Of a DNA stretch of 64,000 bases, positions 55,076-64,000 are shown piece after piece (within the stretch, counting starts at the first letter, position 1; every line of letters begins with the position of its first letter). The translations under genes were made by a program, and so were the position numbers. The DNA lies in NCBI GenBank assembly GCA_947650285.1, contig CANTFL010001332.1, forward strand, positions 620,001 to 684,000. The letters are read 5' to 3'. The stretch comes from Hyaloperonospora brassicae (Eukaryota > Oomycota > Peronosporomycetes > Peronosporales > Peronosporaceae). Below the pieces are notes generated by a model. It saw nothing but the letters and a program-made list of their open reading frames with translations. It searched no databases and was not told where the DNA came from.

Positions 55076-56782
55076 ATGCTCGAGTCGCTCTTGCGCGCGC
55101 GCGTGCTGTACGGTGCCGTGGCCATGTCCGTGAGTGTGCTGGTGTTCTCGTTCTTGCAGGAGCGCGAGCAGATCAAAGACAAGAAGACCGAGTCGGCCGA
55201 GCGGTCCGTGAGCGCCAAGCGCTTCTTTGACGCGATTGAGCACATGTCGCACTTGTCGACCGCCCAACGCGTGGAAATCCAACGCTTTTGGCGCAATTTG
55301 AGTACGAAAAAGCACCCTAAGGATTGTTGCACGCATCGACGAGGCAAGTGCCGCTCGAGGGCATCACTGGACACAAAACGGGACGACAGGCGGGATGAGG
55401 ACGACCAAGTGATTGTCATGAAGGATGTGCAAGACTTTGCGCTGGAGTACACGCGCGTGTTTCCCGACACTTTTCCCGAAAAACAAGTCCTCGAAGCTGC
55501 AGAGAAAGCGGCGGAGGCAGCTGAGCACGGCGGCACGGCTTGGAGCGGCCTTGTCGACAGCACGAGCACGATGATCGTGTCCACGGGCAAACGGTTGAAC
55601 CACATTGCAAAAGACACGAAGGACGAAGTCCAGCTAGCCATGCATCGTACAGTGCGGAAAGTGCTGGAAAGTGCACTGGATATTGTTGCAGGAAAGTTGC
55701 AACAGACGCTGAAAGATCCAGATATGCCAGAGTATCTCAAGGTAAGTCGAGAAGATGATAGTGTTGGTGGGGCATCGGATGTCGTACGATGTATGCTGAC
55801 GTCTGCAATGTAGACGAACATTGATATTGGCATTCAGCAGTTTATGCCGGACGTCAAGATGGAGATCTTTCGCAAAACACGCGAATTGTTTGGTCAAGGT
55901 GTACAGGCGAATCAAGTGGAGACAAGTGGTTTGAACAACCGAGGCGAGGGGGCTTTGCAGCGAGGGCAAGGAGACGCGTGTGAATTTGTTGCTGCAAGCC
56001 ACAGGTTCCACTTCTTCCGATGCCTTCGCGCGCACATTCTGCATCACCTGTTCCCGCATGATAAGACTATCTGGCGATCGCTTAGGGATCCATGGTGGAT
56101 TGCATACACTAGTGTGGGTCTTCTTCCTGTGGTTGGCCAGTTGTGGTGGATCTTCCTGTTCGTCATAAAGGACAAAACGAACGAACACCAGTTGTGCGAG
56201 TTCATTGTGGGGTTCAAGGCCGCGCACTTTATCACGCTGGGCATCATGCATATGACATTTGGCGTCTTTATGTACGTGACGTGTACCGTGCAAGGCTCTA
56301 TGCTGAGCTGCCAAAACGGAGGCGGGCCTGCGCTAAGTGAAGGAACAGCGTGCTTTTTCGCGCTGCAGATTCTGCTCGTCTGGGCGGCATTTCTTCGGTT
56401 ACCTTACACGGAGCGTCCAAAAGAGACGACGCCGTATCAGACAAAGTCAATGGAGCTGCGGGAACGTAGTGTACTACGCGATGCATTTGGTAACGAAGTG
56501 CACTTGAATCGTGGTGGCTACCTGATGAAGTTCTGCGGCTACGAGACAGTATCCTTCATCGTGGTGATGGCCCTAGCGGGTCTTGTGCTCTGCTTACCGT
56601 TCGAATCATGGCAGCGTCGAGCACTGTTCTACTGGATTCGCACCGCGTACGGACTCTTCTCGTTCCCTTTTCTGATCTTCAAGATCCCCGTGCTGGCAAA
56701 AGTGTTGATGCACACTCGACAAATGGGCTACAACGAGCTGGGCGAAACGGTGCAGTTTGTCGTCAAGAAGCGGGTGGAGTGA
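55076..56782 (+). CDS. Multi-pass membrane protein of unknown function
   Basis: Exons 55076-55741 and 55814-56782 join in phase 0 (GTAAGT donor, 72-nt intron) to give 544 aa. A hydrophobic segment near the N-terminus (VLYGAVAMSVSVLVFSFLQE) may be a signal anchor. A charged part follows, with an A/E-rich helix (VLEAAEKAAEAAEHGG). The second half has five or so hydrophobic segments: WWIAYTSVGLLPVVGQLWWI, FITLGIMHMTFGVFMYVTCT, ACFFALQILLVWAAFLRL, FIVVMALAGLVLCLPF and TAYGLFSFPFLIFKIPVL. The ATG at 55076 was preferred over the upstream open frame because that runs through the minisatellite. No family is recognised. It may be an oomycete-lineage protein. Confidence 0.75.
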
Positions 56783-57446
56783 GCGCACAAATCATGCTGT
56801 TGACCGGAATTGGCCATCACGACTTGCCCGTATGCTCTTTCCATGGTCATTTGGTCGGTCCATTTGACAATGCAGGACGCTACAGCTAGTGTTTGCGACA
56901 GGCTACGTGCGGAATGTAGTAGGAAGTGTTGGGCTTCATTGACCGTCGAATGTCAACGCAATGCACGTCTTTTGTCGACGACTCGTAACCGAATATACTC
57001 TGAGACAAAGCTCTATATCGACGCACGAGGTAAACCGGTCACATGAGGAACATGTTTGTTTGGAGTATACTGCCGGTAGGCATTCGGCGACCCGATGTGC
57101 TGACTCGACGGGTTGAGTCTGATGAATATTGCTAGGCCGCCACAATACTGTTTGTCGAGTGGAGACGCTCAGAGATACGCATGTGGCAACTGCAGAGAGA
57201 ACAAAAGCCAGCCACGGCCTTGACCGGTAGCAAGCCTTGATGGGCGTGGGGTGTATCTAGGGAAAGCTTCTGCACACTAGCTTCTACTTCAATACGTACA
57301 TCAATTGTGGCAACTTCTAGTGCTGTAACGAGGCGAACGCCACGTGACAAAAGTATGGGTTGGCGCGTGAGGCCCAACGAGACGACGCATACACGAGCAA
57401 CAGGGTCAAGTGCAAAGAACGGATGCGTGGCACGTGCATTGCAAAT
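56783..57446. other. Intergenic
   Basis: No supported gene between the membrane protein and the effector. The short ORFs show no motif. Confidence 0.5.
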
Positions 57447-57968
57447 TTAGCGACTTGTTGGATGGTTCCTGTTTACCCAGTAATCGAAATACTTTGCCCA
57501 GATGAGGTACAATTCGTTTGCTTGCTTCTCTTCGGACGAGAGTTTGCCGAATCCCAGCCGTGTAAAGGTCATATACGGAGTCTTCGTCTTATCGTTGTAG
57601 AGCTGCGGGAAAGCACTCTCGCCTCTCAAGAATTCCTTTGCGAGCACCAAATATTTCTTCGATTGCTTCACACCTTTCAGCGGGTTCGCTTCGAGCGCGC
57701 TTGGGGTCCCCCGACTCTTGAAGTTTCCCGCAATGCTCGCCATTTCGCTGACTACACGCGAACGCTCCTCCTTGTCGCTCTTGATCAGCTTGCTGTCGTC
57801 GCTCCGATGGTAAAGCTCGCTAGACGCAGTAGCCGACGGCAGATTGCGGTTGGGACGGTCAGCGACGGCGAGCATCTCCTGTCTGGAAGGTGCTTTATTG
57901 GCCTCAGCTTTAGCATTGTTCGTTAGGAGAGCGAGCACAGAGAGCAGCACTATGGACCGTGCACGCAT
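57447..57968 (-). CDS. Secreted RxLR-dEER-like effector candidate with degenerate RxLR
   Basis: The 173-aa single-exon protein has a clear signal peptide (MRARSIVLLSVLALLTNNAKA, cleavage predicted after AKA by eye). RNLP follows at residues about 40-43, where RxLR would stand. DKEERS follows at about residue 65, matching the dEER motif. The spacing and order are those of Peronosporales host-translocated effectors. The C-terminal part (GVKQSKKYLVLAKEFLRGES, LYLIWAKYFDYWVN) is helical with aromatic positions that could form a WY-type fold, which I cannot confirm. Canonical RxLR is not intact (P replaces the final R), as in some downy-mildew effectors. It sits at the edge of a repeat tract. No target is inferable. 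Confidence 0.68.
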   Translation of the reverse strand: MRARSIVLLSVLALLTNNAKAEANKAPSRQEMLAVADRPNRNLPSATASSELYHRSDDSKLIKSDKEERSRVVSEMASIAGNFKSRGTPSALEANPLKGVKQSKKYLVLAKEFLRGESAFPQLYNDKTKTPYMTFTRLGFGKLSSEEKQANELYLIWAKYFDYWVNRNHPTSR

Positions 57969-60850
57969 GGTAAGGGAGCAGAGAAAGTTGATGAATGGAC
58001 GAGTGTGACGTGGGCTGCACGACGAGCCGGAGCTGGAAAGCCAATGTGGGAACAGAGTTAAGCCGGGCCTCTTTCGTGACGAGCAAAAGCTGATCCATCA
58101 CGTGTGGCAAGATTTGCATGTCTCTCTTCGAGCCCCCGAGCTGGATTTGCTATATCTAACGGAGCCATGTGTTGTTGCTCTCTGGTAACAGGAGAGCAGT
58201 GAAGGGGGTTGAGCTTTACCTGTGATCGCAGAGGCAGTTTGTCGTACGTGAGTATGACCTCCGAAGAAGGCCGAAACTCGCTACGAGGACTTGTATGGAA
58301 TCATGCACGGGGTTTACGTTACGGGACAGCTCGTATATCCGGTTTGTGTGTCGTTCAGCGCGTTGAATGTGGAGGAGAACAACGGGCAGACTGTCCATTG
58401 AATCACTTCTGACTCGTCGGAGCTGTTTGACTGAAAACGGGTCTGCGTCTTCTTCTACCATGACTGCATCGTTCTTCTCTTCGCTGGCTCTTTCTGTTGG
58501 CTCGAGGAAGGCGTTGGGTGACACAGGAGGTACTCTGCAAGGGGCACGTGTGATCGATAACTTCCGTAAGGTGCATTTCAAGGCGCAGAGGTCGAAAGAG
58601 TCGGTTAGAACTTACCACTTCGGCCGAACCCTTCATTAACCATGTTTGCCCCTGGCAGGTGGTACATTCGGCACTGGATCGATCGAACAGGATCACATTC
58701 CAGACGAGTTATCTTCCTGGGATCGAAATCAGCGCTTAGCGAACAAGTCGGCGGCTCGAAGGCTGATGGATTCCGACATTAAACAACAGAGACTAGTTGG
58801 TATCAGGGTGTAGGGTGGTTGATACACTGTCAACGTGGCCCGCACCTCAGGATGCGTTGCTTCTGGGTACCCTTGCGGTTCGCGTGATGCGCTGTCTCAC
58901 GTGGCGCACGCAGCGGAACGAATGCTTCCTTCCCTACCTGTAAGCAGACCACACTATGATGGACTTACTGCTCTGGGTTAGAGGCCGGTATACTGACATG
59001 TTGGAAGGTCTCTCTTTCTCTCTCGGCTCACCGGACGATGTCGCGCTTGGGTCCAAATTGGGTAGTGCTGACCAGTCCATTTGACACGCAAGTGCTCTGG
59101 TAATGGCTGCTGCATGTGCTGTTGAAGCAGTAGTACCACATCCAGAAATTGCACTGTAGGTGCGCTGCGATATGCCATGACCAGAGGATGATACACTATG
59201 TTGGTAGCCAAGGCGAATAGCTACTTGTCTATGTCAACGGATCGCGGCGCGTGTGTGGAATGACGATAGGATTGATGTCGCGACGACACGAGACGACAAT
59301 GATGCAGCTGGAGTGAACGTCAACGACTGCAGGTGTTCGACCACTGCTGGAGTTGCATGTAACGAAGATTTGACATGACTGCGTCGCGTGGATGGTCCTC
59401 GGTAACATTCTAGACCGTTCTGGACGTCTTCGACGCGCTGATACCCTCCGTGCGAAGGCAACACAACAGACTCATCTCTGACTACACGAGTGCGATTGTG
59501 GAAGCGTTCGACTCGATTTTGCGGAGCTCACACACAAAACGCGTGGTGGTATGGATACATGTGACGATTTGGTGTGGAAGTTGGTGCTGATCCTGGCGGC
59601 AGGTTGGCGCCCGCACCATCGCGACTGCCACGATCCCGGTCTTCCTGTGTCGAGGCTGCTGCTGCCGTACGTCGCCTATGTATCACGTGCAATACCTTTG
59701 TAAGCCATCGAGTTGCAGCATCGATCGCCATTCGACGACCTCAATTTTGCCTCATGTACCCTGCCAAAAAGACGCTGGCATACTCGTTAGACAAGTGGCG
59801 GGTCATACGTGATGGGCAAAGTAGTGGGTGGATCAGCTGACGTAATGGACGGCCATGTCCATTGAAGACGGAGGGAGAGCAGAAGATTGTCTGTACTTCT
59901 ACTGACGATGCTAAGAAGGCGATGCACACATACGCCTTCGGCTGTTGAATCGCCCCGACTGGCGGGCATAGCGTATCTCTAACCAACGAGGTCATGATCG
60001 CGGCCACAGTGCTATCGTGTTGGCGCAGACACATATGCTGCCCATCGGCTTCTACTCGGAGTAGCGCTGCGTCGTCTCGTCAAAGGAACTTGAAGCATCA
60101 ACAGTTCTCATTGATGATCACAACAGCAACCCCATGTGCTACGGCAAGTCACACATCGTCAGGACTCCAACGCGCCGCCGGCGTCCATAGGATCCGAGAG
60201 AGATCGAGAGCTTGTACAAGCTCTTCTAGAGCAAAGTTCGTGATTGTGAGAATTCGGGTACTTCCTGTTACTGCGGCATGGATTGTCGAACATTTCAAGT
60301 GATCAGGTACGCTGTTCGCGTTATGTCCAGGTGACAGGTGTTTCTGCCCGCGCTACGGATCCCGTCGCAATGTTTATGGAGCAGATGTGGTGAGGCCATC
60401 GCTGACCGTTGCTCTCTCTTCAACACAAAGTGGGTGAGGACTCGACTTGTCCGACGGTGCATCCTGTAGTTTGAACGTAAAGTAAGTGCTTCAACAGCTC
60501 TGCACGAGTACGCCATCTCGTCGAGATACTTCGAACGATCGAGTTGCGTAAGGATTGTCGAAGTGTGTTAACTCACTGACATGTCGAAGTCGATCTCGTG
60601 TCGAAGACAGCGATGAGCGTCGGCATCAATTGATGTGCTGTGCAACAGCGTTGCAAGAGAGAGGCGTCCACTTGGTGTCAGCTGTAGTCCACGACGCGAT
60701 CCGTAATCCTACTTTGCCCTACACAATAAAGTACAAAGGTCTTTCACGTTCCGATGGCTATTCCGACTGCGAAGGCCGAACTCCGTGCGATTGTGTAGAT
60801 AGAGCATATCGATTCAAACTGAAGCTGGCTGCGCACAACGATCGTACGTA
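57969..60850. other. Degraded repeat tract
   Basis: No intact gene. ORFs are short and change strand. Probable retroelement debris, since recognisable copia and gypsy relics follow directly downstream, but I could not anchor a family here. Confidence 0.45.
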
Positions 60851-61656
60851 CTTTCGCGTTAGGAGTTGATCGATCGTATCGAAACGAAACTAGCAGACGT
60901 GGTGAAGCACGCGACATCAGAATGGAAGACGACCGATTTGAGGGCACTGTACACCACTGTGAGGCCCTTCAATCACATGTCCTGGTTCGAGGTAAAACTA
61001 CGTCGTGGGCCACGCATGACGTGAACCGTTCACGTGCATTACATGGAAAGCTCAGTCTTTATCTCGTGCCCAGCATCGTAGGCAATTGCACGTGTTTGTG
61101 ATGACGCTTGGCGGCAATCGTACAGGACAGTTCGTTAAGTTTGCAATGCATGCACTCGTCTCGCTCCGGTTGACAACAACGTGGAGGAGAGAAGGATCCG
61201 GTGATTTCGCTTGAAATGATGTCGCAGTGTGATGGCGCTGCGGCTGTCACGATTATCGATGCAAGTGGTCTTGTGGACTTGTACGAGGCCATGTCAAACT
61301 GCGGCGCGAGTGCAGCACGATTAGGGAAAATCAATAACAAGTGCTGACGATATCGCGTCGAGAGGACATGCGCTAGGACATAGTGATGCCATACGTGGTC
61401 GCCGTAAGAGCTTACGTGACAGGCTAAGTGGTCTATGATACTTAACGGAGGAGTAATACTTGATGTGCAAGAATGGCGTTACGACTGGTGCGGCCGCGGT
61501 CAAACCTGCGTCATGAAGGACGCGGCAATCGATTTGGAGGTGAATGTGCTACTCATTGCGTCGAACGTGATGAAGGGAGACAAAAGCGTGACTAATGTCC
61601 GAAGACAGGAGGCTTGCATGAGCCATTCGTGTCTTCGGTGGTAAATGGTGTAACAT

Positions 61657-61960
61657 ATGGGCTATATGTGGCTACTTGACAGTGGACCCAGCTCTTGCCT
61701 TGCACATTTAGGTCGCACTTTTACGACATTCGCCGTGATGACTTCGTTCGTTTCAATCGAGCTGAGGTAATCTCGAGTTCGTGTTGACGAACGAGGAACG
61801 CAAACAGGTTTGTATGGTCCTGAGATAGTCCAGTCCGTCAATTGACTGAGATAGAAAGTCTGCGCTCGTCAAGAATGGGCTTTACATCCCTGACATGGAC
61901 CACAGAATATTACCACTTTCGGAGATTGCGCAGCGTGGATTATTGGCTCTGTTGAATCAA
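61657..61960 (+). pseudogene. Decayed Ty1/copia protease region (possible gag upstream)
   Basis: The plus strand reads MGYMWLLDSGPSSCLAHLGR then TFAVMTSFVSIEL. This matches the copia protease active-site block (W-x-L-D-S-G-x-x-x-H and the following segment). After a stop, VKNGLYIPDMDHRILPLSEI continues as the family's NVLYIPxLxxxLLSVxxL. Upstream, 60850-61650, broken frames could be gag, but only the protease is convincing. Several stops mark it as dead. Confidence 0.6.
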
Positions 61961-61974
61961 GCAATTGCTATCTA

Positions 61975-62639
61975 GCTCACGCTAATCATGTAGAACCTAG
62001 AGGCAACGTCTAGAAAAGCTCTGAATTCGTAGCTTGGCGCGGTCAAATATGCCCACACGTGACGAGGACTAATCCATGTACTGTCAACTGTAGATGAGTC
62101 GCTATGTCGCATTCCAGACTGGATTATGCTGGACGAATCCACGTAGGCCTTAATATAAAGAAAGAATCCACGGAAGCAGTCCCGCCAACTCCACCTTTGA
62201 GCACATCCGATGGTCCACATGAATGCTGTGCGCGCGAAAAGATGCGTATGCGCAAGCATGCAAGGACGTATGGCAGAACGGGGATGTGACGATTGTGCGC
62301 GTGAACAGATTGCACACACAAATGTGTGCATGCGCCCAGTAGGTTAGTGGTATATCGAATCAAATGGTTCTGGTAATGTGGCGATTCGACATTCCTCGAC
62401 GCGATCTAAATGCACGACGGTGGTCCAATGCCTTATGAACTATTAAGGAGCTTTGGATAAGACTATTGAGGTCCTATTTCAATGTGTGTTCCCATCACAA
62501 AGGACAATTGTAATATTCTTTTTGATAATGATTTGACGTTATCTTATCGAAAATCGGCTCGAAGCAACGTGTCATAAAAGCAGTAGTCAATGCGTCGCGG
62601 ACAAGTCATTGTAATTTACGCTTAGATTTTCGATCGCTC
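61975..62639. other. Non-coding tract between two retroelement relics
   Basis: Nothing recognisable. Confidence 0.4.
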
Positions 62640-63880
62640 AGCATCAGGCTATGCAAGGTAGACAGCCTCCTTACATAGCTTCTGGACCTTCTGTGTACCC
62701 CAGGAGGGTGGCGGATAGTGAATGCATTAAAAAGCTGAGTGCTGCAACGGTTCTGGATCCAACACCGATACCGAAGGAGACTGTCATTATAGATAGTACG
62801 TCAAAGCGTAACATGTATTTGTTCATGTATATAATGAATGTCTTCGTCATATCCTAAAACAAGATCGGAACTTCTCGTACGCATCAGTGGGCACCCCGAC
62901 TGGTTTGCTCCGGGAGTGGCTAGTGGTGTCGTTGGGGCTGAGTACTGCAACTGCCTTATTCAAATAGGTGTATCAAATCTGTTGATATTGATGCGTAATT
63001 TCGCAACTAGCTCCTTCGACGATATGTTTGTAATAGCTAGAATGTGGATGGAAAGAAAGAGGAGAAAGTCCACTGACTCCACATCCGTAATATTCTTAAG
63101 CTTAAGCGTGAACTTCAGCTGTACTTCAACCTCAAAAAGTATAAAGTTGCATCCAGCGTAATGCCAATCCTGGGTGAAATGTCGGTAGTAATGGTGTACT
63201 CCCTTACCCAGAAATATCGGGCGGTCGCCGATTAGCCTGGCATCGTCAATATTAGGCCCTTCGCAATTATTTGGCTTTCAATAAACTTAGCGCATATTTA
63301 TGCCAAAATCACCACAAACTTATTTTGATAATGATGTATTGCACATGTACTCGCGCAAATACGTAATTGTGACCGTTCGTCTTTTCAGTTTGCTAGATAG
63401 CGATATAAATGGTCTTGGAGTGCTGAGTGTCAGCCTTATTTCGAATGTATCAACAGAAGCTTATTACAAGCGCCTGCGTTGGCGACTGCAGACCATTGCA
63501 TACCATTCTACGTGTGACTTGCGACGCCAGAGATTTCGCAATCGGATATAGTCTATACAACTCGCCACCGAAGTCGCATCGAGAAAGGTCTGCTATCCTT
63601 TGAGTCATCTTCAACCAGTGAGCGCAATTATCCCGTTCATGAAAAGTAATTTCTTGCTACAAAGTATACAGTGACTAAGCTTCGCATCTATTTCCTCGGA
63701 GATAGGACGTTTATCGTGTGAAGGACCCATCTGTGATTACGCACAGGTGTCCACAGCTTCGAACTCTAAAAAATAATGGCGCTTGGATGTCATTATTCGT
63801 GGAGTATACTTCTACGTGGAGCATGAACCAGGACGCCTAAATTTCGTCACTGATGCGCTTTTGCACCGGTATGATATCTA
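62640..63880 (+). pseudogene. Decayed Ty3/gypsy pol relic (RT and RNase H)
   Basis: On the plus strand, colinear but broken blocks match the 26.5-34.3 kb gypsy element. FCVPQEGG and GWRIV near 62690 correspond to FCVRKAQEGGGWR. TPTGLLREWLVVSLGLSTAT near 62890 corresponds to TPRGMLWEWLVMPKGLSNAP. FATSSFDDMFV near 63000 corresponds to FAPSYFDDLFV. LQLYFNLKKYKVASSVMPIL near 63110 corresponds to KLYANLKKCIFAAREIPLLG. RNase H follows: KYTVTKLRIYFLGDRTFIV near 63665 and FYVEHEPGRLNFVTDALLHR near 63815. The section between RT and RNase H is shortened. The relic may continue past the window end. Confidence 0.78.
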
Positions 63881-64000
63881 AGCCGGCTACGCAGTCCATC
63901 ATTGAGATTAAGGTCACTGTTGTCATTCTGATTAGCAGCGCTACGTAGATGATTCTGTTTGACGACGTGTGAAGGGCGTACGCAATATTAAAAGACTTGT

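Noticed and set aside
1..64000. tRNA, rRNA or riboswitch genes
   Set aside because: I looked for cloverleaf patterns and conserved rRNA words by eye and saw none I could support; a dedicated tRNA scan would be decisive.

Overview
The window looks like nuclear DNA of an oomycete, most likely a downy-mildew or Phytophthora-type Peronosporales species. Three things point there. Introns are short (mostly 72-126 nt) with GTACGT/GTAAGT/GTGCGT donors. There is a secreted protein of RxLR-dEER effector type. Compact clusters of housekeeping genes alternate with long AT-rich tracts of LTR retrotransposons and decayed transposons. I cannot name the species from sequence alone.

Layout. (1) 1-1909: two convergent genes, an HMG-box protein (5' end cut by the window) and mitochondrial frataxin, whose last exon carries a one-base frame break. 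(2) 1910-17207: a gene-free desert with a decayed Ty1/copia relic (about 4.5-5.7 kb), a dead hAT transposon bounded by 14-bp terminal inverted repeats and near-identical 8-bp target duplications (7679-11516), a second inverted-repeat element nested inside it that carries what look like two spliced host exons, and an unidentified set of same-strand ORFs (13.4-16.6 kb). (3) 17213-22471: a structurally complete Ty1/copia element on the minus strand with 5-bp target duplication CTTAT. (4) 24.9-25.3 kb: a diverged solo LTR of a related copia family. (5) 26512-34282: a structurally complete Ty3/gypsy chromovirus on the minus strand, target duplication AATAG, with a long antisense coding region between pol and the 3' LTR and a very high density of short perfect inverted repeats along its length. 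(6) 34.4-58 kb: the gene-dense block. It holds an unidentified cysteine-containing fragment, CMC4-like twin CX9C protein, COPI-associated membrane protein, a coiled-coil protein with a 16-base homopolymer, dynactin p150/DCTN1, a hypothetical gene, Sof1/DCAF13, an ankyrin-FYVE-TPR protein, a small hypothetical gene, a VHS-GAT adaptor, a multi-pass membrane protein and an RxLR-like effector. (7) 58-64 kb: a second repeat tract with decayed copia and gypsy fragments.

Several of the dense-block genes concern trafficking: dynactin (retrograde motor), a COPI-associated Golgi protein, a FYVE protein (PI3P endosomes) and a VHS-GAT protein (ubiquitin cargo sorting). This is co-location, not an operon. 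The effector lies at the border between the gene-dense block and repeats, as is usual for oomycete effectors. Exon coordinates below were worked out by hand from splice signals and frame continuity. Where they matched the expected family length (Sof1/DCAF13 446 aa, COPI-associated 226 aa, dynactin about 1325 aa) I am confident. Elsewhere they are provisional.
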